Shown: in pieces, positions 28,201 through 35,279 of the stretch
Numbering within the stretch: the first letter of the stretch is position 1
Layout: each line of letters begins with the position of its first letter
Source: UBA2336 sp049306095
GTDB taxonomy: Bacteria; Bacteroidota; Bacteroidia; Cytophagales; Cyclobacteriaceae
Direction of reading: 5' to 3'
NCBI GenBank assembly: GCA_049306095.1
Contig: JBAQPU010000041.1
Span: 1 to 41,114 of the forward strand
DNA: 41,114 bases
Position numbers and translations under genes: made by a program
Notes under the pieces: generated by a model
Databases searched by the model: none
The model's input: only the letters and a program-made list of their open reading frames with translations
Told to the model about the DNA's origin: nothing

Positions 28201-29009
28201 TTGACCCGATACCGCCTATCCTTGATTTTAGTTTTAATCCTGCCTCCGGTTGTGCACCACTTACGGTTACGTTTACCAACCTTTCACAATTCGCAGATCC
28301 TACTACTTACTTTTGGGAATTTGGAACTAACCAGGGGACGTCACGATCCGTCAATCCGGTGTACACCTACAACGAGCCAGGCATTTATTCAGTAACCCTG
28401 TCGGCCACCAATATTATTGGCGATACAGTAAGCATCACGAAGTCATCCATTATCGAAGTTTTTGCAGCGCCTATTGCACAATTCACGGTAAGGCCAACAT
28501 TGGTGTATGTTCCGGGAGGGAAAATCTATTTGGATAACCAGAGTTTTGGCGCGGGATCCTACCTGTGGGATTTTGGAGATGGCGGAACTTCGACTGAGTT
28601 TGAGCCGGTGTATACCTACACCACCGAAGGCACCTACGACATAACCCTGACGACCGTAAACTCTCTTGGATGCAGTGATACGGCCCGGTTGCAGGCAGCA
28701 GTGCGCGCAGAGAAGGGCGCTCAGATATTAATGCCCAATGCTTTTACACCCGGAAAAGATGGACCCGGAAGTGGTGACGGGCAGAATGATACTTTCCTCC
28801 CTCTTGTACGCGGGGTCTCTGAATTTCAGATGCTGATTTTTAACCGATGGGGTGAATTACTTTTTGAAAGTAAAAATGCCGAGGTGGGATGGGACGGCTA
28901 CTACCAGGGAAGGCTTTGCCAGCAGGATGTGTACATGTATAAAATCACCGCAAAATATGAGAACGGTGATGTGGTAACACGTATGGGCGATATTCATTTA
29001 ATGCGTTAA
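25212..29009 (+). CDS. PKD-domain surface protein with type-B T9SS sorting domain
   Basis: The 1265-residue protein has a signal peptide (about 1-24, ending DAGAQ), a region at about 159-327 that matches the N-terminal module of the giant adhesin (CFDN, FTDNSDFNC, VQFVYG, PAATIRN, LVGNRFEVTLFNWNICN), and then several PKD modules. The last three are clear, with LWDFGDGSTSTNPNPG, FWEFGTNQG and LWDFGDGGTSTEFEP near residues 950, 1035 and 1120. The gliding-motility-associated C-terminal domain starts near 1173 (LMPNAFTPG, IFNRWGELLFES, GWDGYYQG). It has no SprB repeats. It is an exported surface adhesin or structural protein; its ligand is unknown. The stop is one base before the second SprF-like gene, so these two form a tight pair. 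Confidence 0.9.
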   Translation: MIRVVKSLALIWIGLLYLMTDAGAQCNALRPQIDISFNTDQDCAPVTVTQFTITYYFNVSQNPNDIEIMYEWNDPANTVTVINLGSGLIAGATASGPNTSFTANSTFTYFDNNGQCSITPTASIIINGVLCPSSSQTQLAFFWGTDEQANGNISMTPANWDVCFDNPVVNAVFTDNSDFNCNINVEPDNPNRFARHVQFVYGTNHNPAATIRNLSLNDGAVQGLTNASGNLVNTITRGTVGLPVTGAYFGPIDAIPFPADGPVSTTFPMSAPADVANLVGNRFEVTLFNWNICNPWNGDTANPNYEDAVTTTGYIVIVAAPAPAFVTEDNTGAATKNFCIGETIFFNNNTPNLNAYAYTWEFYDDAAGTILIDTRNQSNPTFAFSSGGTKLIRLIATNPTAQGACTEVYTDVVNITPSVTAIIAMTDFSNVPISGEFCQEPASPFTNFQVRFRDVSTGTITPTTEWRWEFYNESNVLVRREPAAGYSATQLGPFDEVFTNPGVYRVRLFIRDNLTSCESVAETYVRVFNKPQPAFTFNRVCVGTATAFTESSSLVSINGQQIVSWEWDMNYDGITFVSNALLVNQRNFNFTFPSAGSYNVALRVTTDQGGCSSMLVQPVSVDAVPNALFSSSVASGCSVLSVTLTNNSIVGQPAIIDQFVWEVDEGSGFQVDSIQRPTDPGFTNVYSRNFENFGLVNRQYQVRLRVVTQNGCEQISAPQIITVFPGPRSGFMATNYSPFNQNCSPQSVNFAVDNQTQSMNPSDYRWTVTDPSGVLIDQSTGTTPAFSFNFVNTTQAIRDYQITLRTTLPTACFRDSTLTIRINPVPVSDFTTDTLQFDCQVMNMRFEATQKGLSQYTWTVIVNGVTLFTQASSADFLNFNFTRSAVVQSVEVQLQTTNFASCVSAVTLSLFDVPVNDNIAVAFSATPINQSLPNSTVTITNSTTPGSWQYLWDFGDGSTSTNPNPGSHTYATYGSYSIVLTVSNNICVQSQTVTITIDPIPPILDFSFNPASGCAPLTVTFTNLSQFADPTTYFWEFGTNQGTSRSVNPVYTYNEPGIYSVTLSATNIIGDTVSITKSSIIEVFAAPIAQFTVRPTLVYVPGGKIYLDNQSFGAGSYLWDFGDGGTSTEFEPVYTYTTEGTYDITLTTVNSLGCSDTARLQAAVRAEKGAQILMPNAFTPGKDGPGSGDGQNDTFLPLVRGVSEFQMLIFNRWGELLFESKNAEVGWDGYYQGRLCQQDVYMYKITAKYENGDVVTRMGDIHLMR

Positions 29010-29010
29010 G

Positions 29011-30021
29011 ATGAAGAGATTAGCATTTATACTCATGGTGTTTTATAGTGTTCAGGCGTGGGCCCAGGATCCGGAGTTCTCGCAATATTATGCAGCACCG
29101 TTGTATTTGAATCCTGCGTTTACAGGAACTGCAAATGATCATCGGTTTATTGCCAACCATCGGAATCAATGGCCGAACATTACAAACGGATATGTGACGT
29201 ATGCCTTCTCCTATGACTATGATCTGGAACATCTGAACAGTGGTATAGGCGCATTGATTGTAGTCGATAAAGCAGGCACCGCGGGATTAAAATCTACCCA
29301 ATTCAATTTCCAGTATTCTTACCGGGTAAGCCTGGCCGATAAATGGGTTTTTTCTTCCGGACTGAATTTTGGAATTGGCTCCCGTAACATTGATTTTAAC
29401 CGGCTTGTTTTCAGCGATCAGTTGGATCTGGATGCAAATGGAAACCTTCCTCCAAGCAGCGATTATACCAACATCAACAGTGCTACCTATTTTGATTTCG
29501 GTGCAGGAGGGCTGATCTATAGCCGCAAAATTTGGTTTGGGTTTTCAGCTTCCCATCTAAACAGACCTAACCGGTCGCTGATGAGCGGGGATGCTTCCAT
29601 TCCGGTCAAAACCACCTTTCACGGAGGCATCCGGGTACCCCTTTATTATGGGATGAGGAAGAAAGAAAGAGTAGCGGCCATTGCTCCCTCATTTGTATAC
29701 AAACACCAGGGCACTTTTGATCAGCTGGATATCGGAACCTATTTCTTGTATGAGCCTGTAGTGATTGGCTTATGGTACCGCGGCATTCCGGTTGTTCAAA
29801 ACGTAAAAGATAACATCAGTCAGGATGCAGTAGTGGTCATCCTGGGATTTCAGCTCACCAAAATAGAACTCAGCTACAGCTACGACTTAACAGTTTCAGA
29901 ACTTGGCCCTGTGGCGGGAGGTGCCCATGAAATTGCCATGAAGTTCAAACTAAATATTGATAATCCAACCAAGAAGAAGAAAGAGAAATTTATTCCGTGC
30001 CCCACGTTTTATAAGGATTAA
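29011..30021 (+). CDS. PorP/SprF family type IX secretion outer-membrane protein (second copy)
   Basis: The 336-residue protein has a signal peptide (MKRLAFILMVFYSVQAWAQ), the family opening FSQYYAAPLYLNPAFTG, then HRNQWPNI and AFSYDYDLE, and a beta-barrel body. It parallels the first copy along its whole length, including the GAHE segment near the end and the IPCPTF tail, and each copy follows a type-B adhesin. It most likely helps secrete or anchor the 1265-residue protein directly upstream. Partner specificity is inferred from gene order. Confidence 0.9.
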   Translation: MKRLAFILMVFYSVQAWAQDPEFSQYYAAPLYLNPAFTGTANDHRFIANHRNQWPNITNGYVTYAFSYDYDLEHLNSGIGALIVVDKAGTAGLKSTQFNFQYSYRVSLADKWVFSSGLNFGIGSRNIDFNRLVFSDQLDLDANGNLPPSSDYTNINSATYFDFGAGGLIYSRKIWFGFSASHLNRPNRSLMSGDASIPVKTTFHGGIRVPLYYGMRKKERVAAIAPSFVYKHQGTFDQLDIGTYFLYEPVVIGLWYRGIPVVQNVKDNISQDAVVVILGFQLTKIELSYSYDLTVSELGPVAGGAHEIAMKFKLNIDNPTKKKKEKFIPCPTFYKD

Positions 30022-30071
30022 TCCGATTCATACCAGTTCCTGAAGGTTGCCATTTGTTTACGGGGAAGTCG

Positions 30072-30079
30072 TAACTTTG
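30072..30079 (+). promoter_or_regulatory. Promoter of the tRNA nucleotidyltransferase gene (-7 element)
   Basis: TAACTTTG matches TAnnTTTG exactly. A TTG at 30047-30049 lies 22 bases upstream and a TTTG at 30053-30056 lies 15 bases upstream, so the -33 element is uncertain. The expected start site is about 15 bases before the ATG at 30101, which also argues against translation starting upstream. Confidence 0.45.
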
Positions 30080-30100
30080 GACTTTATTTTTTCAAAGTTC

Positions 30101-31498
30101 ATGAACCTTTCTTCTTCATTACAGCACCGGGTATTCAAAATTGTGGGTGAAGTGGCTGATGCGTCAACTCTTCAAACCTATGTAGTAGGAGGGTATGTGC
30201 GCGATATTTTACTAAAGCGGCCTTCAAAAGATTTTGATTTTGTTTGTATTGGAAGCGGTATTGATTTGGCCGAACGGGTGGCAACGAAATTTAATACCCA
30301 TGCTAATGTCTATAAGAATTTTGGTACGGCACAGGTTCCTTTAGAGGATCTGGATATAGAATTTGTCGGGGCCCGGAAGGAATCGTACCGAAGCGAATCA
30401 CGCAAGCCAATCGTTGAAGACGGAACCTTAGAGGATGACCAGAAGCGGAGAGATTTCACCATCAATGCGATGGCAATTAGTTTGAATCAATCGAGTTTTG
30501 GTGAGTTGATTGATCCCTTTGATGGAGTAGGGGATATTAAAAGAAAATTGATTAAGACCCCGCTTGATCCCGTTCTTACATTTTCAGATGACCCCCTGCG
30601 CATGATGCGCGCCATTCGGTTTGCATCGCAACTGAATTTCGATATTGATGCGGACACTTATCAGGCTATTATCGATCAAAAAGACCGGCTGAAAATTGTA
30701 TCGCAGGAACGCATTACCGATGAGTTGAATAAAATTATTCTGAGCCCGGTTCCATCTTATGGATTTAAATTACTTTTTCAGAGCGGGTTGCTGAATTTAT
30801 TTTTCCCTGAAATGGTATTGCTACAGGGAGTGGAGTATGTTGGAGGCAATGCGCATAAAGACAACTTTTACCATACCCTTCAGGTGCTGGATAATGTATC
30901 GAAGGTTTCCGATGACCTTTGGTTACGATGGTCAGCCATTCTTCATGATATCGCCAAACCACAAACAAAACGGTACGATAAAACTCATGGCTTTACCTTT
31001 CATGGTCATGAAGATAAAGGCGCGCGCATGGTGCCTGGAATTTTCAGGAGGCTAAAGCTTCCTATGAACGAAAAGATGGAATTCGTTCAGAAGCTTGTTC
31101 GCATGCACCTGAGGCCGATACCGTTGGCGAAAGAAGTTACAGACTCAGCAATCAGAAGACTGCTGTTTGAAGCCGGTGATGATATTGATGCGCTCATGAA
31201 ACTTTGCCGCGCAGACATTACTTCCAAGAATAATGATAAAGTAAACCGGTATTTGAAGAATTTTGATGTGGTGGAGCAGAAGATGGCTGAAGTAGAGGAA
31301 AAGGATAAAATCAGGAATTTTCAGCCCCCGGTTACAGGTGATGAAATCATCCGATTGTTCAACCTTCCACCGGGTAAGATCATCGGGGATATTAAAGAGC
31401 AAATCAAAGAAGCCATTCTCGAGGGCGAAATCCGCAACGACCGCGAAGAAGCGCTTCAGTTATTGAATAAAATAGCGAAAGAAAAAGGGTTGATTTAG
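30101..31498 (+). CDS. CCA tRNA nucleotidyltransferase with HD domain
   Basis: The 465-residue protein has a class II nucleotidyltransferase head: VVGGYVRDILLKRPSKDFDF with the catalytic DxD pair, then RRDFTINAMAISL, LIDPFDG, and the RNA/ATP-binding segment DDPLRMMRAIRFASQLNF. An HD domain follows (YHTLQVLDNVS, WSAILHDIAKP, FHGHEDKGA). It most likely adds or repairs the 3' CCA end of tRNA; a poly(A) polymerase activity cannot be excluded from sequence alone. I place the start at ATG 30101, because the TTG at 30047 lies upstream of the promoter element. Confidence 0.9.
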   Translation: MNLSSSLQHRVFKIVGEVADASTLQTYVVGGYVRDILLKRPSKDFDFVCIGSGIDLAERVATKFNTHANVYKNFGTAQVPLEDLDIEFVGARKESYRSESRKPIVEDGTLEDDQKRRDFTINAMAISLNQSSFGELIDPFDGVGDIKRKLIKTPLDPVLTFSDDPLRMMRAIRFASQLNFDIDADTYQAIIDQKDRLKIVSQERITDELNKIILSPVPSYGFKLLFQSGLLNLFFPEMVLLQGVEYVGGNAHKDNFYHTLQVLDNVSKVSDDLWLRWSAILHDIAKPQTKRYDKTHGFTFHGHEDKGARMVPGIFRRLKLPMNEKMEFVQKLVRMHLRPIPLAKEVTDSAIRRLLFEAGDDIDALMKLCRADITSKNNDKVNRYLKNFDVVEQKMAEVEEKDKIRNFQPPVTGDEIIRLFNLPPGKIIGDIKEQIKEAILEGEIRNDREEALQLLNKIAKEKGLI

Positions 31499-31522
31499 TT
31501 TCAGGTGTAACGGTTTGAGTTA

Positions 31523-31557
31523 TAAATCTAAAATCCTAAATCTGAAATCGTAAATTA
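31523..31557. repeat. Heptamer repeat array E
   Basis: Units TAAATCT, AAAATCC, TAAATCT, GAAATCG, TAAATTA stand in an unbroken 7-base phase in the gap between the tRNA nucleotidyltransferase gene and the ECF sigma gene. A clear inverted arm is not seen here. Confidence 0.6.
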
Positions 31558-31612
31558 AATGCAACCCTTTTATTTCTATCTTGTCTATTCCATTGAATAG
31601 TCCAAAATCCGC

Positions 31613-32155
31613 TTGAACGAGCAACCTGTTAACATTCATGAAGAGCTTATTTACCGTTGCCGGGCGGGCGACCAGGATGCTCATTTTAAACTTTACAAAC
31701 TGTATTCGAAGGCCATGTATAATGTTGGGTATCGGATAACCGGAAATGAGGCCGATGCGGAAGATGTTTTACAGGAGGCGTTTATCAGTGCCTTCAGGAA
31801 TCTGGATGGTTATCGCGGTGAGGCGAGTTTTGGAGCATGGATAAAAAAAATTGTAATCAATAAGGCGATTAATGTGCTGAAGAAGCGCAAGATGGAGTTG
31901 CTACCGGAAGATAAAAATTTTGATGTTGCAGAGGAGCCTGAAGGAGAATATATGCCGGAATTGAGCGTTGACAAGGTGAAGGGGGCGATACAGGAATTGC
32001 CGGACGGGTACCGCTCAGTGTTGTCGTTGTATTTGCTGGAGGGCTATGATCATCAGGAGATTGGAGAAATTATGGGGATAACCGAATCAACTTCTAAATC
32101 GCAGTTGAACCGGGCAAAAAATAGATTGAAGGAACTTTTAACAAAGAAAGTATGA
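31613..32155 (+). CDS. ECF-type RNA polymerase sigma-70 factor
   Basis: The 180-residue protein has sigma region 2 at about residues 20-90 (AMYNVGYRITGNEADAEDVL then QEAFISAF) and region 4 at about 125-178 (LPDGYRSVLSLYLLEGYDHQ and the helix-turn-helix IGEIMGITESTSKSQLNRAK). It redirects RNA polymerase to a special promoter set; the signal is unknown. The start is TTG at 31613: an in-frame TAG lies five codons upstream and the first ATG comes inside region 2. Its stop overlaps the start of the next gene by four bases, the usual arrangement of an ECF factor with its regulator. Confidence 0.9.
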   Translation: MNEQPVNIHEELIYRCRAGDQDAHFKLYKLYSKAMYNVGYRITGNEADAEDVLQEAFISAFRNLDGYRGEASFGAWIKKIVINKAINVLKKRKMELLPEDKNFDVAEEPEGEYMPELSVDKVKGAIQELPDGYRSVLSLYLLEGYDHQEIGEIMGITESTSKSQLNRAKNRLKELLTKKV

Positions 32156-32667
32156 AACAGTTGGAAAAGTTTGTTCATCAGAACAGAAGTGCATTTGATG
32201 ACAAGGAGCCATCACGAAAAGTGTGGAGCAGCATACATAGAAATTTATTTGGTACGGTTGCTGTCTGGAATTCTGTAGTGGTATGGCGTGTGGCTGCTGC
32301 CTTGCTACTGGGGTTGTGTATTTACCTGGCTATTCCAAGGGTGTTCGAACAACGTGATAAGACTCTTGCCTTACATGAGTTTCATGATGTGGAGCGGTTC
32401 TACATCAGCCAGATATCCGACAAGATTGATCAGATCAAGCAATCAAAGGGAGATGAAACAGGGTTGAATGGCTTTACGCACGATTTCCAGCAGCTGGAAG
32501 CCATGTACCAGGTGTTGAAAGAAGAAATGAAAGTTCGGCCCAATCAAAAAGTAAAAGATGCATTGGTTCTTAACCTCTTGGTTCAAATTGATTTACTGAA
32601 CCAGCAACTGCACCAGATTGAGACAGTAGAGAAGCAAGCTAAAGAGGAGGTTGAAATTGCTATTTAA
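32152..32667 (+). CDS. Small single-pass membrane protein, candidate anti-sigma factor
   Basis: The 171-residue product has a soluble N-terminal part (about 1-42), one membrane segment (about 45-63, VWRVAAALLLGLCIYLAI) and a periplasmic, partly coiled-coil tail. Its ATG overlaps the sigma factor stop (ATGA). That position, size and topology are those of an anti-sigma factor. However, the zinc-binding HxxxCxxC motif of the common ZAS class is absent and overall similarity to a named family is not apparent, so the role is inference. It meets the convergent outer-membrane protein gene end to end, sharing TTAA for both stop codons. Confidence 0.75.
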   Translation: MKQLEKFVHQNRSAFDDKEPSRKVWSSIHRNLFGTVAVWNSVVVWRVAAALLLGLCIYLAIPRVFEQRDKTLALHEFHDVERFYISQISDKIDQIKQSKGDETGLNGFTHDFQQLEAMYQVLKEEMKVRPNQKVKDALVLNLLVQIDLLNQQLHQIETVEKQAKEEVEIAI

Positions 32668-33494
32668 TTTTCCCTCCTGAGAAAAAAATTGAAGCGAATA
32701 TTAATGGCTGTTTCAAGGCGCGGTTGCCCGGCAATAAATTTGGTGATCTGTAAGGCAGCGGAAGAATTTTGTCCCATCATCTTCCCAAGATCGAGACGCA
32801 GGAAAAGAAAGTACGTATCTTCAACAAACGTATAGGCATATTCGGTATTCAGACTGATCCAGCCGTGCCAACTGTCAATTACATACGTTGCAGGAAGTAA
32901 CAGCGATATGTTTTGAAGTTTTTCATCCACTTCTTCATCCTCGGGGTCTGGCAATCCTCCGCTTCCTCCCTGTGAATTCACTTCATCGGTTGAAAACTGA
33001 AATCGAACTTCCGGAAACAGACTGAAGGCTACACCGGGCTGAACGGAAAATATAAGCCCCGGTTTATACAGCCAGGAACCTACCCCGCGACCAAGGTCTT
33101 CATTACCCGTAGGAGCGGTTACCTCCAGGAAGAATGATACGCGTTCAAGTCCTAAAGGAGTTTCCTTTTTATACGGAACTGTAAGATAAGTGAATTTCAT
33201 GTCTCCGATACCGGTAGTATTTTCATACCCGGCAAAATCACCACTGAAGATGGAGTGAATCACCGGGATTGAAATCCCAAACAGATGCCGCTGATTTGGA
33301 ATGCCATAGTAAAAACCTCCGCGCAGCGCGTAAAATTTGTTTTCGGCTACAAAGTAGTAGGAGTCGAAATCTAACGATGCGCGTGAAAAGACGTTAGCCG
33401 GATTGTATGCTTCCTGTATAAAAACACTGTTTTGGGAATATACCTGTACTGTTAATAGTATAAGGATTAGTACAGCTAAGCTACGGATATGCAT
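32664..33494 (-). CDS. Predicted outer-membrane beta-barrel protein, function unknown
   Basis: The 276-residue product has a signal peptide (MHIRSLAVLILILLTVQVYS) and alternating beta-strand patterns to a C terminus ending INIRFNFFLRREN. Residues around 185-200 hold an acidic, Gly-rich loop (GGSGGLPDPEDEEVDEK). I see no family-specific motif; it resembles the transporter/meta-pathway-type barrels annotated as hypothetical in Bacteroidota. The start at ATG 33494 places the signal peptide at the N terminus; an upstream TTG at 33548 would add 18 residues and overlap the preceding gene. It follows the FtsE-like gene by 28 bases. Confidence 0.7.
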   Translation of the reverse strand: MHIRSLAVLILILLTVQVYSQNSVFIQEAYNPANVFSRASLDFDSYYFVAENKFYALRGGFYYGIPNQRHLFGISIPVIHSIFSGDFAGYENTTGIGDMKFTYLTVPYKKETPLGLERVSFFLEVTAPTGNEDLGRGVGSWLYKPGLIFSVQPGVAFSLFPEVRFQFSTDEVNSQGGSGGLPDPEDEEVDEKLQNISLLLPATYVIDSWHGWISLNTEYAYTFVEDTYFLFLRLDLGKMMGQNSSAALQITKFIAGQPRLETAINIRFNFFLRREN

Positions 33495-33522
33495 GAGGGA
33501 AGATAATGACTTCCGTAGGATA

Positions 33523-34233
33523 TTAAAAGAATTCCTGGGTGAGTTCAAACGGTTCTTTTACTGAATCAATAACTTTTCCCTCTTCACATTTGAGAATACG
33601 GGATGGAAATTTTTTGATCAGTCCGTAATCATGTGTTGCCATGAGTACGGCAGTTCCACTCTTGTTGATTTGTTGAAATAATTTCAGAATTCCGTGCGAT
33701 ACTTCCGGGTCAAGGTTCCCGGTGGGCTCATCGGCAATCAGAATGACCGGCTCATTCAGCAGTGCGCGCGCAATCACCACCCGTTGCTGCTCACCGCCCG
33801 AAAGCTGATGGGGCATTTTCTTTTCTACGGAACCAAGTCCCACCTGCATGAGCACTTCACTTAGTCGGCCGCGCATTTTTCCGTTCTCCTTCCACCCGGT
33901 TGCTTTCAAAACAAACATCAGGTTTTCGTCAATGGTGCGATCGGGGAAGAGTTGAAAATCCTGAAAAATGATGCCCAGTTTTCTTCTCAGTTTCGGAACC
34001 TGCGAATCTTTGATGCCGCGGATGTTAAAGCCGGCCACATCGATATCGCCCAGTCGTAGATTTAAATCTGCGTAAAGCGTTTTCAGCAATGATGATTTGC
34101 CTGATCCTGTTCTCCCTACCAGGAAAACGAACTCACCTTTTTCAATATTAAAACTGATATCGCGAAGGACGGTGTTATTGTCCTGAAAAATGTGGGCTTC
34201 TCGTACGCGAACTACCGGGTCGTTTGAAAACAT
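33523..34233 (-). CDS. ftsE: FtsE-like ABC transporter ATP-binding protein
   Basis: The 236-residue ATPase has Walker A GRTGSGKSSLLK, the Q-loop IIFQDFQLFPDRTIDENL, the signature LSGGEQQRVVIARALLNEP, Walker B VILIADEPTGNLD and the switch His in ATHDYGLI. The Q-loop context and DEPTGNLDPE place it with FtsE/LolD-like exporters; FtsE works with FtsX to control peptidoglycan hydrolases at the division site. No ftsX lies next to it, which is common in Bacteroidota. ATG 34233 is chosen over a TTG eight codons upstream. LolD-type function is the main alternative. Confidence 0.85.
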   Translation of the reverse strand: MFSNDPVVRVREAHIFQDNNTVLRDISFNIEKGEFVFLVGRTGSGKSSLLKTLYADLNLRLGDIDVAGFNIRGIKDSQVPKLRRKLGIIFQDFQLFPDRTIDENLMFVLKATGWKENGKMRGRLSEVLMQVGLGSVEKKMPHQLSGGEQQRVVIARALLNEPVILIADEPTGNLDPEVSHGILKLFQQINKSGTAVLMATHDYGLIKKFPSRILKCEEGKVIDSVKEPFELTQEFF

Positions 34234-34242
34234 AGCTAAATT

Positions 34243-34284
34243 AAATTCTCGATTCAAAATCCAAGATTCAAAATTTTGAATCTT
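34243..34284. repeat. Heptamer repeat array F with a perfect 22-base palindrome
   Basis: Units AAATTCT, CGATTCA, AAATCCA, AGATTCA, AAATTTT, GAATCTT keep a 7-base phase. Positions 34263-34284 form a perfect palindrome (AAGATTCAAAA and its reverse complement). It lies between the transaldolase and ftsE genes. Confidence 0.65.
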
Positions 34285-34299
34285 CCAGCCTTAAACTCA

Positions 34300-34956
34300 T
34301 CAGGCATTTGATTTCTTGTGATCAGCTAAAAACTTAGCCAATCCAATATCGGTAAGCGGATGATTCAGTAATGCCATGATCACACTCAGCGGACAGGTTG
34401 AAACATCGGCTCCAATTTCTGCACATTTGATCAGGTGCATGGTGTGGCGTATGGAGGCTGCTAAAATTTCAGTTTCGTATCCATAGTTATCATAGATGTG
34501 ACGAAGTTGCGCTATGAGTTCGAGTCCATCCTGTGAAACATCATCCAACCGGCCTACAAAAGGAGAAACATAACTGGCCCCGGCCTTAGCGGCTAAAATC
34601 GCCTGGCCTGCAGAAAACACCAAGGTGCAATTTGTGCGGATGCCTTCACTGGTAAATTTTTTCAGTGCTTTAACACCCTCTTTAATCATGGGAACCTTTA
34701 CCACAATTTTATCATCGATTTTGGCCAGTTCGCGACCTTCTTTCATAATACCTTCAAAATCAGTGGCAATTACTTCGGCACTTACGTTGTTGTCGACAAT
34801 GTTGCAGATGGCTTTGTAGTGCGCCAGCACATTGGCAGCGCCTTTAATGCCTTCCTTAGCCATTAACGATGGATTGGTGGTTACGCCATCCAGTACGCCA
34901 AGGTCGTGGGCTTCTTTAATTTCGTTAAGATTTGCGGTATCGATGAAAAACTTCAT
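34300..34956 (-). CDS. Transaldolase, small FSA/TalC type
   Basis: The 218-residue protein belongs to the short single-domain transaldolase / fructose-6-phosphate aldolase group. The opening is MKFFIDTANLNEIKEAHDLG, then GVTTNPSLMAKEG, the Schiff-base Lys in KIVVKVPMIKEG (Lys87), TNCTLVFSAGQAILAAKAGA and YVSPFVGRLDD. It acts in the non-oxidative pentose phosphate pathway or as an aldolase; the short forms in Bacteroidota are usually annotated as transaldolase. ATG 34956 gives the exact family N terminus. It stands alone between two heptamer elements. Confidence 0.93.
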   Translation of the reverse strand: MKFFIDTANLNEIKEAHDLGVLDGVTTNPSLMAKEGIKGAANVLAHYKAICNIVDNNVSAEVIATDFEGIMKEGRELAKIDDKIVVKVPMIKEGVKALKKFTSEGIRTNCTLVFSAGQAILAAKAGASYVSPFVGRLDDVSQDGLELIAQLRHIYDNYGYETEILAASIRHTMHLIKCAEIGADVSTCPLSVIMALLNHPLTDIGLAKFLADHKKSNA

Positions 34957-35005
34957 AGGTAGTGGTTTACGTTGTAAAAATAATGGAAAGTAGGTAAATA
35001 GTAAT

Positions 35006-35068
35006 GAGCCCTTAGTTCTTAGTCGTGAGTTATAAGCCCATAAGTTTAGTACGCATGACTATGGGCTC
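35006..35068. repeat. Heptamer repeat array G with nested inverted repeats
   Basis: The stretch reads in 7-base steps (GAGCCCT, TAGTTCT, TAGTCGT, GAGTTAT, AAGCCCA, TAAGTTT). The word AGCCC recurs 28 bases (four units) apart. AGCCCATA (35035-35042) pairs with TATGGGCT (35060-35067), and GAGCCC (35006-35011) can pair with GGGCTC (35063-35068), so two hairpins compete. It fills part of the 320-base gene-free stretch between the transaldolase gene and the hypothetical gene, next to the SRP RNA. Confidence 0.5.
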
Positions 35069-35087
35069 GGTAACTAAAGGTAAGTTC

Positions 35088-35187
35088 AAAAAAAGGGCAA
35101 ACCGAACATCGCACCGCTACAACTGCCTACCCTTGCTACCTTCCGATCCTGGGGGAATTCAGCAGGAGCTGGTCGTGCCGGTCTGCC
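35088..35187 (-). ncRNA. ffs: Signal recognition particle RNA, small bacterial (4.5S) type
   Basis: The minus strand carries the conserved SRP domain: CCCCCAGGATCGGAAGGTAG followed by CAAGGGTAGGCAG, with the GGAA tetraloop flanked by the symmetric loops that bind Ffh. The ends pair: GGCAGACCG at the 5' end (35187-35179) with CGGTTTGCC at the 3' end (35104-35096), a 9-bp helix with one G-U pair. Seven T residues (35094-35088) follow as terminator. The RNA guides nascent membrane proteins to the Sec translocon with Ffh and FtsY. The mature ends are about 35187 and 35095. Confidence 0.9.
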
Positions 35188-35192
35188 GGGCG

Positions 35193-35223
35193 CAAAAGTA
35201 ACGTTTCAGATTTAAGGTTCAAA
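35193..35223 (-). promoter_or_regulatory. Promoter of the SRP RNA gene
   Basis: On the minus strand, TTTG (35220-35223), 19 bases and TACTTTTG (35193-35200) match the full Bacteroidota promoter consensus. The predicted RNA 5' end at 35187 is six bases beyond the -7 element, as expected. Confidence 0.75.
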
Positions 35224-35245
35224 GATCATTATTGAATATTGAAAT
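35204..35245. repeat. Heptamer repeat array H overlapping the SRP promoter
   Basis: Units TTTCAGA, TTTAAGG, TTCAAAG, ATCATTA, TTGAATA, TTGAAAT stand in 7-base phase. The -33 element of the SRP RNA promoter lies inside this array, so the repeat and promoter functions may have merged. Confidence 0.45.
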
Positions 35246-35279
35246 TGGGGCTGGCCGCTGGCTACTTTGGATTTGCTGC

